A stretch of 64,000 bases of DNA from Acidimicrobiaceae bacterium (GTDB lineage Bacteria > Actinomycetota > Acidimicrobiia > Acidimicrobiales > Poriferisodalaceae). Where the stretch lies: positions 206,659 to 270,658 of the forward strand of contig PBKA01000006.1 of NCBI GenBank assembly GCA_002721305.1, in the 5' to 3' direction. Below are positions 19,494 to 32,930 of the stretch, piece by piece. Position numbers and translations under genes: made by a program. The stretch's first letter is position 1. Every line of letters starts with the position of its first letter. Below the pieces are notes generated by a model that was given only the letters and a program-made list of their open reading frames with translations, was not told the origin of the DNA and ran no database searches.

Positions 19494-21060
19494 CCCCGCG
19501 CTCTTTGCCTTCCCAATATGGCTTTCGAAGTTCAGTCTTCAGTATCTTGCCGGATGGATTCCGCGGAATTACCTCCATCCGGTCGACCGATGATGGGCAC
19601 TTGTAATGGGCCAATCGTTCACGGCAATAATCGATGATCTCAGCCTCTTGCGGATCGCAGTCAGCTGCTGGAGTAACGATAGCTTTCACTGTTTCTCCCC
19701 ATTTCTCGTCTGGTACGCCAATGACAGCTGCGTCAGCAATCTCAGGGTGCGCCATCAAAGCATTCTCTACCTCAGCGGGGTAAATGTTCTCCGCCCCCGA
19801 AATGATCATGTCCTTGACACGGTCGTGAATGAACAGGAAACCTTCCGACATGTAGCCTGCGTCGCCGGTCCGGAACCACCCGCGCCCGTCCTCGTCAATA
19901 CCCTCAGGATAGGCTTCCGCAGTTGCGGTGGGATCATCCCAGTAGCTCTTCAAATTTTGAACCGATTTAACCCAAATCTCGCCGACGTCACCGTCCTCTA
20001 AATCGGTGAGGGTTTCCGGGTCCACGATGCGTAACTCAACGTCACCCCAGACTTCACCAGCCGAACGCAGCAAATGGGCGCGGGGGCCGCCCGGATCGTG
20101 GTCATCAGAGCGAAGGATCGTGACCCCGCCAGTCGTCTCCGTCAACCCGTACGCCTGAACAAATTTGCACCCCATCAAGTTCATGCTTCCCGCCAGGACC
20201 TCTTCGGTGATGGGTGAAGCTCCGTAGACCATGCAACGCAAACTTGAGAAATCGGTGTCTTGCGCTTCGGGGGTTATCAAGAGGAATTGAAGGATGGCTG
20301 GCACCAACAATGCATTGGTGATCTGGTAGGCCTCAACAAGGCGCAACAACTCGACGAGGTCGGCTTCTCGCAAAAGAACGTTGGTGCCCCCGTTGTAGAG
20401 ACCCACCACTCCCCACCCACTGCCTGCAATGTGGAATAGCGGCATCGCCACGAGGTTTACGCTGTCGGTATCGAAATACCACTCATCGCTCGCCGCTGGC
20501 AGCATCTCAAAGAAATTGCGGTTGGTGAGTTCAACGCCCTTGGGTAGCCCTGTGGTGCCCGAGGTATACAGCTGATAGGAGGTATCCGTCCATCCCACCT
20601 CCGCACTGGGGTCGTCGTCGGAGGCTGATGCGATCCATGAGTTGTAATCGACATGTGAGCCCCCATCCCCCACGACGACGACAGTGGTGATGCTCTCCAG
20701 ACTCATCTGCTCGTAGTGCCCCAAAAACTCCTCACCGATTAGCAGCACCTTCGCGCCGGCATGATTCAGGATGTACTCCATCTCTGGTGCAGCTAAGCGC
20801 CAATTCACGGCCACGCCAACTGCATTGATTTTGCTTGCGCCGAAAAGAAAGCTGAAATATTCCGGGCCGTTCTTATCTAGATGTGCAACACGATCTTGTG
20901 CCTTTACCCCCGCGGCAAGCAAGGCATTCGCTACCTGGTTGGATTCGCGGTCTAAGTCCGCGTAACTCCATTCCCGGCCCTCGAAAATCATCGCGATTTT
21001 GTCCGGTTGACTAGCGGCATGAACACGGGTGATGTCAGCGAGAGAAGCGATAGTGGACAT
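19486..21060 (-). CDS. AMP-dependent acyl-CoA synthetase/ligase
   Basis: YQLYTSGTTGLPKGVELTNRN, AYGLTETTGG, WFRTGDAGYMSEGFLFIHDRVKDMIISGAENIYPAEVE, RNPSGKILKTELR. Confidence 0.92.
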   Translation of the reverse strand: MSTIASLADITRVHAASQPDKIAMIFEGREWSYADLDRESNQVANALLAAGVKAQDRVAHLDKNGPEYFSFLFGASKINAVGVAVNWRLAAPEMEYILNHAGAKVLLIGEEFLGHYEQMSLESITTVVVVGDGGSHVDYNSWIASASDDDPSAEVGWTDTSYQLYTSGTTGLPKGVELTNRNFFEMLPAASDEWYFDTDSVNLVAMPLFHIAGSGWGVVGLYNGGTNVLLREADLVELLRLVEAYQITNALLVPAILQFLLITPEAQDTDFSSLRCMVYGASPITEEVLAGSMNLMGCKFVQAYGLTETTGGVTILRSDDHDPGGPRAHLLRSAGEVWGDVELRIVDPETLTDLEDGDVGEIWVKSVQNLKSYWDDPTATAEAYPEGIDEDGRGWFRTGDAGYMSEGFLFIHDRVKDMIISGAENIYPAEVENALMAHPEIADAAVIGVPDEKWGETVKAIVTPAADCDPQEAEIIDYCRERLAHYKCPSSVDRMEVIPRNPSGKILKTELRKPYWEGKERGVN

Positions 21061-21145
21061 GGGTCGTTACCTCCGATGCCTGTGAAATAGACAAACTGAC
21101 TTTAGCCAGTCGAATGCACACAACTGACTACGTGCGTTCATGTAA

Positions 21146-23410
<2,265 letters not shown>

Positions 23411-23554
23411 ACTAGCTGAATCCAGCCGACCCAATGCAATTTCTCGACTCAGCAGAAGCCGTCGAACGTGCCTCATCTATTTCGTTGCGGAATTGTCGCA
23501 CTTGGTTCTTGCAATTTTTGCGCCACATAGCTTAGTTTTTTGCGACTGAACGCA

Positions 23555-23571
23555 CGTTAGGCTGCCTAACG
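23555..23571. promoter_or_regulatory. palindrome CGTTAGGC-T-GCCTAACG upstream of the ABC transporter operon
   Basis: Perfect 8-nt arms with 1-nt centre, 46 bp upstream of the GTG start at 23618. Confidence 0.5.
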
Positions 23572-23617
23572 CAGGAAGCCTTCGTGGCCCCTGCTGAGGA
23601 AGGGGATCAGCGCGATA

Positions 23618-24733
23618 GTGACTGAAACAACGACTCCCCCGCGTTCTGAACCGCTATTGACCGTTGACAACCTCAGCACCCACTTCACAATCGGCGCGGG
23701 GCGCCTCCGGGCGGTCGATGGAGTGAGCTTTTCCTTGCAGCCGGGTCAAACAATGGGAATCGTTGGCGAAAGTGGTTGCGGCAAGACCGTCCTGTCACGA
23801 ACCATCATGCGCTTGAACCTCGGAAACAATATTCACACTTCCGGACACGTCAACTTTCTCGGTAAAGATCTGCTCAATCTTCCGATGAGCGAAATGACCG
23901 ACATCTGGGGTCAAGAAGTAGCGATGGTTTTCCAGGACCCTATGACTTCTCTCAATCCTGTAGTCAAAATAGGCAGACAGGTCCACGAACATGTCCGCAA
24001 GCACCTCGGTGCCTCGAAAACGGAAGCTACAGAACTCGCCATTGAACTCCTAAAGAGTGTCCGAATTCCTGAGGCCGAAACAGCAATCGATGCTTACCCC
24101 CACGAGCTATCTGGAGGTATGCGCCAACGGGTTTCCATCGCCATTGCCCTCGCTTGTAGCCCAAAACTACTTTTTGCCGATGAACCAACCACCGCTTTGG
24201 ATGTCACCGTTCAGCATCAAATTCTCAACCTGCTCGGTATGCAACAACAAGAACGATCAATGGCCATGGTCCTAGTCACCCACGATTTAGGTGTGGTCGC
24301 GGGACGAACCGATGAGATCCTGGTCATGTATGCCGGAAAGATCGTAGAGCAGGCGAAAACCGCTGGGATCTTCCACAGGACGTCTCATCCCTACACGGAG
24401 GCTCTCCTGCGTTCGATCCCGAAAACAGATCAGCCCAGCCACACACGGCTTGCAGCAATAGCTGGTCGGCCGCCGACTCTCATAACAACACCAAAAGGGT
24501 GTTCGTTCAGCCCGCGCTGCCCTTATGCCCAGCAGCGGTGCTTTGAAGAGGAACCCCCTCTAACCGAATCCGATCAAGGACACTTAACAGCGTGTTGGTA
24601 CCAGGTCGGCACAGCGGAGAACCGCGAGGCATGGGAAACGAATCTTGCATCAGGTCGCCTCGCCACTTTGGCAGTGGCCGAAGGGCAAATAGTCGACGAA
24701 ACAGCAGTCAAGCTGACCTCAGGTGACTCCTGA
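23618..24733 (+). CDS. peptide/opine ABC transporter ATP-binding protein (DppD-type)
   Basis: GTG start; Walker [43 protein letters not shown]-terminal [15 protein letters not shown]. Confidence 0.92.
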   Translation: MTETTTPPRSEPLLTVDNLSTHFTIGAGRLRAVDGVSFSLQPGQTMGIVGESGCGKTVLSRTIMRLNLGNNIHTSGHVNFLGKDLLNLPMSEMTDIWGQEVAMVFQDPMTSLNPVVKIGRQVHEHVRKHLGASKTEATELAIELLKSVRIPEAETAIDAYPHELSGGMRQRVSIAIALACSPKLLFADEPTTALDVTVQHQILNLLGMQQQERSMAMVLVTHDLGVVAGRTDEILVMYAGKIVEQAKTAGIFHRTSHPYTEALLRSIPKTDQPSHTRLAAIAGRPPTLITTPKGCSFSPRCPYAQQRCFEEEPPLTESDQGHLTACWYQVGTAENREAWETNLASGRLATLAVAEGQIVDETAVKLTSGDS

Positions 24734-25755
24734 TGGCTGGTAGCGGCAAGGCCCACCTGCGCTCTCCCGAAAGTGTCTTGATCCGTGTAGATGACCTCGT
24801 TGTCGAGTTTCCTGTGTCGAGGGGCCGGGTGGTCCACGCCGTTAGTGGCATTAGCTTTGACGTAACAAAGGGTGAAACTCTCGGGCTTGTGGGTGAGTCC
24901 GGTTGTGGGAAATCCACCACAGCAAAGTCCCTTATCCAACTTCCTGCTCCGACATCGGGCACTGTGACCTACAACGGCACCGATCTGACGAGTCTTGATG
25001 ACGAAGCGCTTAGGCAGGTGCGAACAGATCTCCAAATGATCTTTCAAGATCCCATTTCGTCGCTGAATCCTCGCCGCAAGATCGGTGATGTCGTCGCCGA
25101 GCCACTGCGCGTATGGGGGCCTCGAGACGCGACGAAACAACATGATCTTGTGAACAAAATGCTGGAGGCGGTCGGCATCGATCCAGATATTGCCCGCGAC
25201 AAACGCCCCCACGAATTCTCTGGCGGCCAATGCCAGAGAATCTCAATTGCCAGAGCTCTGGTTCTAAATCCTCAAGTAATCATCTGCGACGAACCGGTGT
25301 CAGCCCTCGATGTGTCAGTGCAGGCCCAAATATTGAATATGCTTGAGGATCTCAAGGCCGACTATGGATTGACGTTGGTGTTTATCGCTCATGATCTGGC
25401 AGTGGTGAAGAACATTTCTGACCGAGTTGCTGTGATGTACCTCGGCAAACTCTGCGAAGTTTCGGAGGCAAATGCGCTGTACTCCGCTCCCGCTCACCCT
25501 TATACCGAATTACTTTTGGGATCAAGCCCGGTACCAGATCCGGATGCCCCACTAGACGTGACAATGGTTGAAGAAAGCGATGTTCCGTCTCCTATCGACC
25601 CACCCTCTGGGTGTCGATTTCGAACTAGATGTAGGTACGCCACCGAGCGGTGCGCCCAAGAAGAGCCGCTTATGCGTGAGGTTGCCCAGGACCATTACGT
25701 TGCCTGTCATCACCCACTCGTCTCCGTTTCCGAAAAGGCGGAGGTGAGTGCCTGA
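24733..25755 (+). CDS. peptide/opine ABC transporter ATP-binding protein (DppF-type)
   Basis: GESGCGKSTTAKSLIQL, EFSGGQCQRISIARALVLNPQVIICDEPVSALDVSVQAQ, GCRFRTRCRYATERC. Confidence 0.92.
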   Translation: MAGSGKAHLRSPESVLIRVDDLVVEFPVSRGRVVHAVSGISFDVTKGETLGLVGESGCGKSTTAKSLIQLPAPTSGTVTYNGTDLTSLDDEALRQVRTDLQMIFQDPISSLNPRRKIGDVVAEPLRVWGPRDATKQHDLVNKMLEAVGIDPDIARDKRPHEFSGGQCQRISIARALVLNPQVIICDEPVSALDVSVQAQILNMLEDLKADYGLTLVFIAHDLAVVKNISDRVAVMYLGKLCEVSEANALYSAPAHPYTELLLGSSPVPDPDAPLDVTMVEESDVPSPIDPPSGCRFRTRCRYATERCAQEEPLMREVAQDHYVACHHPLVSVSEKAEVSA

Positions 25756-25848
25756 ACAACATTTGCTTCCCCGCCCGGGAGGCCCGACGATGTCGATTGT
25801 ACGCATCGCAAAATCCAGCATTAGAGTTAGAACTCAGGGAGGGTTCAC

Positions 25849-27681
25849 ATGAAGAAAAGCTGGCTAAAGCTCGTCGCTCCACTCTTTGTAATTGCGCTTA
25901 TCGGCGCAGCTTGCGGAGACAGCGATTCGGATTCGAGTACTAGCTCGGATACCGAGAGCAGCACAGAAACAGAAACAACAACAGCAGCACCCGAAACGGA
26001 AGACACCGTTCTCGAGGCAGGAACTGAAGCCGAGGGGGACGTTGATACTGAAGTGGAAGAAGTCGCAGAAGAGAGCAGCTACGGCGGCAGCGTCATTATT
26101 GGCCTAGAGGCAGAAAGTACGGGTTTGCGCCCGTGGGAGGACGCTTGCTCCTCTCCGTGTCTCGTCATGATGACCTCAATGATCGATCGCATGGTCGAGA
26201 GACGTGCCGACGGTACTTACGGTCCGTGGCTCGCCAAATCATGGTCACCTAACGACGACTACACCGCATGGACGTTCGAACTCCAGGAAGGAGTGACGTT
26301 CCACAACGGCAACCCGTTCAACGCTCAGACCTTGGTCGATATGTTTGAACTTCAGAAAGTCGGTGCTGTCGCGGCCGGTGTCGTGTCAGCTGCGAAGGTC
26401 GGCGAGGTAGTGGCCGTCGATGAGTTGACCGTCAAGTACGTGCTCACTGGGGCACATTCCGCATTTCCGGCATTCCTTTACGGAGTCGGTCTCGGCGGGG
26501 TGTTTGATCCAGCCGCAGCGAACGAAGATTTCGACGGTTTCTCAATGAATCCCGTCGGAACCGGTCCGTTCATGATGGAAAGTCGCGATTTGGATAACGA
26601 GACAATTGTCGTTCGTAATCCGAACTACTGGATGAGTGACGGGGACGGCAATCAACTGCCGTATCTCGACTCAATATCGTTCCGACCCATTCCAGACGAA
26701 GGAACCCGTCTTGACTCACTGCTTTCTGGCACTACGAGCATGATGCAAACGCTGCGTCAAGGCACCATTCGTGACGCCCGCGCCGCTAAAGCAGACGGTG
26801 CAGACATCGTTCTCCTTGAGTTCCAGGGCAACAATGTTGGCGGTGGCCAATACAACAACAACAACCCACCGTTGGATGATGTTCGGGTACGTAAGGGCCT
26901 GACTCAGATGAACAACCAAGACGCTGTGATTGAGGCGCTCGGTGGTACAGGGATTTCTCTTCCCGGTACCCAGTGGTTCAGCCCAGACAGCCCCTGGTAT
27001 TCGGAAAAGGTTGCGGCGGCATGGCCGAAATTTGACTACGACGCCGGTAAGGCTCTGATCGAGGAATACGTCAATGACCCTGAGCGTTCAGACGGAAAGG
27101 CAGTTGGCGACAACATCGAAGTTGAGCTCTCTTGCCCACCTGATCCAACACTGATCGCTGCTATCCAGGTGATTGAGCAGTTGTGGAGTGCTACGGGAAT
27201 GGTGGACGTCAATGTCACCAACTATGACCAACAAACACACATCAACTACGCGTTGGGCGCCCCACCTGATTTCATGGGTGAACACGGTGCACATTGCTGG
27301 CGCTGGTCGAGCAACGACGATCCGTCGACGTATCTCAACACTGCGTTTGCTCCACACACCTTGGGTGTGGCCGCTGCATATGGGTTGGACGGCATATTCT
27401 CGCCGCTCAACTTCCCCAACTATTTCGACATTGAGATGTTTGGCTGGCTAGTCGCAGCTATCGGCACCGATGTATTCGAGGAGCGTTATGCCCTCTACGA
27501 AATGGTGATGATGCGGCTCGCAAGGGATGTGCCCGTCTGGTATTCCGGTCACACCGCGACCATGTTGGCAACAGAGTCCAACATTGTTGGGGTAAACGGC
27601 TGGCTTCTCCCAGATGGCACTCTGGGGGCCGGGTTCCCATCCGCAGTTGCCCGTTGGAGCCAAGTCTTCATCGACGGCTAA
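25849..27681 (+). CDS. ABC transporter substrate-binding lipoprotein, family 5
   Basis: Signal peptide with lipobox IGAAC, S/T/E/D-rich linker, then SBP_bac_5-like core (MVERRADGTYGPWLAKSWSPNDDYTAWTFELQEGVTFHNGNPFNA). RBS ggaggg. Confidence 0.92.
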   Translation: MKKSWLKLVAPLFVIALIGAACGDSDSDSSTSSDTESSTETETTTAAPETEDTVLEAGTEAEGDVDTEVEEVAEESSYGGSVIIGLEAESTGLRPWEDACSSPCLVMMTSMIDRMVERRADGTYGPWLAKSWSPNDDYTAWTFELQEGVTFHNGNPFNAQTLVDMFELQKVGAVAAGVVSAAKVGEVVAVDELTVKYVLTGAHSAFPAFLYGVGLGGVFDPAAANEDFDGFSMNPVGTGPFMMESRDLDNETIVVRNPNYWMSDGDGNQLPYLDSISFRPIPDEGTRLDSLLSGTTSMMQTLRQGTIRDARAAKADGADIVLLEFQGNNVGGGQYNNNNPPLDDVRVRKGLTQMNNQDAVIEALGGTGISLPGTQWFSPDSPWYSEKVAAAWPKFDYDAGKALIEEYVNDPERSDGKAVGDNIEVELSCPPDPTLIAAIQVIEQLWSATGMVDVNVTNYDQQTHINYALGAPPDFMGEHGAHCWRWSSNDDPSTYLNTAFAPHTLGVAAAYGLDGIFSPLNFPNYFDIEMFGWLVAAIGTDVFEERYALYEMVMMRLARDVPVWYSGHTATMLATESNIVGVNGWLLPDGTLGAGFPSAVARWSQVFIDG

Positions 27682-27733
27682 TCAGCACTGACCATTGACC
27701 ATTGACCGCGATTCTTAGGTAGGAGTTCCACCA

Positions 27734-28687
27734 TTGGGAAAGATTTTGATCGTACGTTTGGCGCGACTTATCGCGACACTCTTTGCGGTTTCACTTCTTA
27801 CCTTTCTCTTGGTGGAGCAACTACCTGGGGATCCGGTCATTGCTCTCTTGGGTCCCGAAGGACTGTATGATTGGGACACCGTAGAGCGCATCCGCGAGGA
27901 GCTTAAGCTCAACGATCCCACCTTGGTGCGCTACGGACGTTGGGTTGGTGACGTCCTACAGGGTGATCTCGGAAAGTCGTACATCACTGACCAGCCCGTC
28001 GCCGATGCCATAAGGGACCGTGTGCCAGTCACATTGGAGCTTGCGCTTTTGGCGACCGTTATCGCCGCTGTATGTGCGGTGCCCATAGGTGCATTCTCTG
28101 CTTACCGTGAGGGCGGACGTCTCGATCGTTTGTTGTCAGGGTTCACTACCGCTGCACTGTCCATTCCTGGTTTCGTAGCGGCAATCTTCTTCATTTGGCT
28201 TTTCACTCTGAAATTCAACTGGTTTCCCTCGACCGGCTGGAATCGAATTACAGACAAGGGTCTCTGGGCGAATCTCAAGACCGCGATATTGCCTGCGAGT
28301 GCGTTAGCGCTAGCTCCCTTGGCAGTCAACGCACGCCTCATCAGGGCGGACATGATCGGAACCTTGAAAGAGGACTATGTGTTGTCTGCGCGCGCGAAAG
28401 GACTCAAAAGCCGCTACATCCTCATGCGACATGCACTTCGGCCAAGCGCCCTTACCGCTGTCACAGTCTTCGGTTTGCAACTCGGTGGGCTCATCGGTGG
28501 CACGGTGGTGATCGAGACCATTTTTGCGTTACCCGGGTTGGGCACCCGCCTGATCAGTGCGATCTACCAACGCGATGTCCTGATGATTCAAGGAATCACA
28601 CTGTTCGTCGCAACCGTTTACGTCGTCGTTAACACCGCGGTCGATCTGCTGTATCTCGCTTTAGATCCCCGAATTCGGAGACAGTGA
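27734..28687 (+). CDS. ABC transporter permease (DppB-type)
   Basis: Start TTG 27734; LLTFLLVEQLPGDPVIALLG, MIGTLKEDYVLSARAKGLKSRYILMRHALRPSALTAVTVFGLQLGGLIGGTVVIETIFALPGLG. Confidence 0.92.
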   Translation: MGKILIVRLARLIATLFAVSLLTFLLVEQLPGDPVIALLGPEGLYDWDTVERIREELKLNDPTLVRYGRWVGDVLQGDLGKSYITDQPVADAIRDRVPVTLELALLATVIAAVCAVPIGAFSAYREGGRLDRLLSGFTTAALSIPGFVAAIFFIWLFTLKFNWFPSTGWNRITDKGLWANLKTAILPASALALAPLAVNARLIRADMIGTLKEDYVLSARAKGLKSRYILMRHALRPSALTAVTVFGLQLGGLIGGTVVIETIFALPGLGTRLISAIYQRDVLMIQGITLFVATVYVVVNTAVDLLYLALDPRIRRQ

Positions 28688-29652
28688 TGCCAAAACGTGC
28701 GCCGTTTCGGCCACGAAGGGCGCCGATCTTGTCGGGGACTGACAAGGATCCAACAACGAGCACCGCTTCTGACTCGAAACGAAATGGTCTGTCGGCCGCG
28801 ATTTCTGACATGCCCATCGTGGTGAAGCTGGCTCTTTTTTGGCTGCTTTTTATTGTCACTGCTGCTATTTATGCCCGGATCGATCGAGTGACCGGCCAGG
28901 CGTTACCGCTTCAGGATCCTTTTTATCAGCCATTTCTCTTTGGTGAGGCCTCGCCAATCGAAGGTCCCTCCGCTGAACATATTCTGGGGACCGACGTGTT
29001 ATCACGGGACAATTTCTCCAGACTCCTGCACGGAGCGTGGGTCTCACTAATCGTCGCCCTTACCGTCGTCGCGTTTGGCATAGTTTTTGGTGGCTTAATT
29101 GGGGCCTTCGTGGGCTATGTCAGGGGCCGCGCCGAAGCAGTCACTATGTTAGGCCTAGACGTTGTTTTGGCGTTTCCGCCTTTGGTGCTTCTCCTCGCCT
29201 TGGTGTCGATTTACAAGGTCCGAAATCTCACCCTCATAGCCTTGGTGTTTGGTGTTTTGGGCATTCCGACTTATGTACGTATCGCTCGAGCGAGCACGTT
29301 AGCAATAGCGAGCCGAGAATTTGTTCAAGCCGCCGAAGCGATCGGCACCAAAAGAGCCGCAATTCTCTTTCGTGAAATCATTCCGAACATACTGCCGGCG
29401 CTGTTTGCTTATGCATTGATCAACGCTGGCTTCGTGATTGTGATTGAGGGGACTTTGTCGTATCTAGGACTGAGCGTGCAAATCCCTGAGCCGACGTGGG
29501 GGAACATGATCAACGAGGGCCGTCGAGACATTCGGATGACCATATTGCCGATCCTTTGGCCGGGGCTGTTTCTTACCCTTACGGTCGTTTCCTTGAACCT
29601 GCTTGGTGATTGGGCCCAACAGCGGATTGCTGTTAGGTCTTCTGCCCTATAG
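28684..29652 (+). CDS. ABC transporter permease (DppC-type)
   Basis: EHILGTDVLSRDNFSRLLHGAWVSL, REFVQAAEAIGTKRAAILFREIIPNILPALF, GLSVQIPEPTWGNMINEG. Confidence 0.92.
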   Translation: MMPKRAPFRPRRAPILSGTDKDPTTSTASDSKRNGLSAAISDMPIVVKLALFWLLFIVTAAIYARIDRVTGQALPLQDPFYQPFLFGEASPIEGPSAEHILGTDVLSRDNFSRLLHGAWVSLIVALTVVAFGIVFGGLIGAFVGYVRGRAEAVTMLGLDVVLAFPPLVLLLALVSIYKVRNLTLIALVFGVLGIPTYVRIARASTLAIASREFVQAAEAIGTKRAAILFREIIPNILPALFAYALINAGFVIVIEGTLSYLGLSVQIPEPTWGNMINEGRRDIRMTILPILWPGLFLTLTVVSLNLLGDWAQQRIAVRSSAL

Positions 29653-31017
<1,365 letters not shown>

Positions 31018-31077
31018 TTACCTTGCATCAGTTTCGGTTCTTAGGGTTTAGGATTCTGTTCCAAAGGGGAGAACAAC

Positions 31078-32214
31078 GTGGAGATAGCTGAACGGGTAGC
31101 CGAGCTGGTACGGATTCCTAGTGTCAATCCGCTCCACGCCGGACCAAAGTCTGGCGATGCCGGAGAACGTGATCTGTCAGATTGGTTGGCTAACCATGCT
31201 GATTCACTCGGAGGCGACGTTGTCGTTGATGAGGTTGAGGATGGTCGGTGCAACGTTTACGCGCGTTTTGAGGGCGCTTCAGATCGAGCCATAACCGTGG
31301 ACGTTCATCTCGATACTGTCGGGGTGGAGCATATGTCCGATGACCCTTTCGATGGTCGTATCGAAGATGGCAGGGTGTATGGGCGCGGGTCGGTCGATAC
31401 CAAACCTACCTTTGCCGTCGTATTGCAGGTTCTAGAGGAACTCCGAAACGAAGGTCGCCGTCCTGTGCCGACTGTGAACCTGATTGGCACCGTCTCTGAA
31501 GAAGGAGGAGGTCTGTTGGGTGCGGCGCGCTATCGCGACTGGCTGTTGGATAGAGGACAACGAGTCGAACAAATGGTGGTTGCTGAGCCAACAATGTGCG
31601 CACCGGTTCATGGCCACAAGGGGGGCATAGGCCTTGACGTCACCGTCCATGGCCATGCCGCGCATTCCTCCAAGCCTCATCTTGGAGCGAACGCACTGAG
31701 CGGCGCTGCACGTGTTGTTATCGCTATCGACGAGGAACAAGAACGGCTGTCCGCTCTTGACGCAACAACCCCGGTGGGTAAGGGCACCGTGTCGGTCACA
31801 GAACTCTCGGGCGGTTTAGCCCGAAATATTATTCCCGACGCATGCGCGTTATATGTAGGGCGTCGCACCGCTCCCGGCGAGAACATCGACGAAGTCCGTG
31901 CAGCCTTGTGCGAACTCATCGAAAACAGCGCCGCCCCGTTGTCAACAACCATCGAATCCCTCTATGGAGATGGCAGCCCCGGCTTTTACCAAGACCCCTC
32001 CTGCTCTCTGGTGACAGTCCTCGCTCAGCTTGCAGACACTGCACCAACCACCGCGGACTATGGGTCGAACGCTCTCCGCTATGGGGAAGTGGCGGATGAA
32101 CTTGTTGTCTTTGGGCCAGGTTCGATCGACCAGGCTCACCAGGCAGTTGAATGGGTAGATATCGGTCAGTTAGAGCGGTCGCTGGACATATATCGCTCTT
32201 GGTTCACCCAATAA
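31078..32214 (+). CDS. M20 family metallopeptidase (ArgE/DapE-like)
   Basis: GTG start after ggggag; VDVHLDTVGVEHMSDDPFDGRIEDGRVYGRGSVDTKPTFAVVLQ; GTVSEEGGGLLGAARY; GHKGGIGLDVTVHGHAAHSSKPHLGANA. Confidence 0.9.
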   Translation: MEIAERVAELVRIPSVNPLHAGPKSGDAGERDLSDWLANHADSLGGDVVVDEVEDGRCNVYARFEGASDRAITVDVHLDTVGVEHMSDDPFDGRIEDGRVYGRGSVDTKPTFAVVLQVLEELRNEGRRPVPTVNLIGTVSEEGGGLLGAARYRDWLLDRGQRVEQMVVAEPTMCAPVHGHKGGIGLDVTVHGHAAHSSKPHLGANALSGAARVVIAIDEEQERLSALDATTPVGKGTVSVTELSGGLARNIIPDACALYVGRRTAPGENIDEVRAALCELIENSAAPLSTTIESLYGDGSPGFYQDPSCSLVTVLAQLADTAPTTADYGSNALRYGEVADELVVFGPGSIDQAHQAVEWVDIGQLERSLDIYRSWFTQ

Positions 32215-32929
32215 TCGCTGCTTCTTTGATCGCTACCTTCAGTGAAAATGAAATCATCTGGTCAAGTGTGCTTTGACGCTCTTCGGGAGTCATACGCGAA
32301 CCCGTGATCAGGTGGTCGGAGATAGTGACCAAACTCAGTGCGCGTTTTCGCTCAGTCTCAGCTAGTGCATAAAGGGCTGCTGTCTCCATCTCCACACACA
32401 ACACTCCGTCTCCAATCATCCGATCATTGAGCGTGTCATCAGGTTCGTAAAAGATGTCAGTACTGAAGACCGTGCCCTGATGAAGTTCAACACCGTGTTC
32501 GTTCGCTACGTCTGCAGCAGTAGCCAATAAGGACGGGGTTGGTAGCAGGTCGTAGTCGGGTCCACCCAGTAAATACTCTGGCATTCGACTGTTCGTTATG
32601 CAGTTCGAAGCGGCAACCATGTCGCGAAGGTCAAGTTCCGGGGAAAAGGCTCCGGCGGTACCGATCCTGATGATGGTCTCAACTTCAAAGGACCGATACA
32701 ACTCGGTGATGTAAATCGCTGCAGAAGGCATGCCCATGCCTGAGGGCATCACAGAAATGGGTATGCCCTCGTAAGAGCCAGTAAATCCTATGGCGTTTCG
32801 GACGTCAGTGACTTGGCGGCTTTCTGCCAAGTGTTCTTCGGCAATGTAGGCGGCGCGACGTGGATCTCCTGGCATCAGGACAACTGGGGCGAAGTCCCCC
32901 AACACTGCGTCAATATGCGGTGTCGACAT
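32204..32929 (-). CDS. deoD: purine nucleoside phosphorylase, DeoD type
   Basis: STPHIDAVLGDFAPVVLMPGDPRRAAYIAE, ISVMPSGMGMPSAAIYITEL, IIRIGTAGA, GVLCVEMETAALYALA, LVTISDHLITG. Confidence 0.88.
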   Translation of the reverse strand: MSTPHIDAVLGDFAPVVLMPGDPRRAAYIAEEHLAESRQVTDVRNAIGFTGSYEGIPISVMPSGMGMPSAAIYITELYRSFEVETIIRIGTAGAFSPELDLRDMVAASNCITNSRMPEYLLGGPDYDLLPTPSLLATAADVANEHGVELHQGTVFSTDIFYEPDDTLNDRMIGDGVLCVEMETAALYALAETERKRALSLVTISDHLITGSRMTPEERQSTLDQMISFSLKVAIKEAAIIG

Positions 32930-32930
32930 G

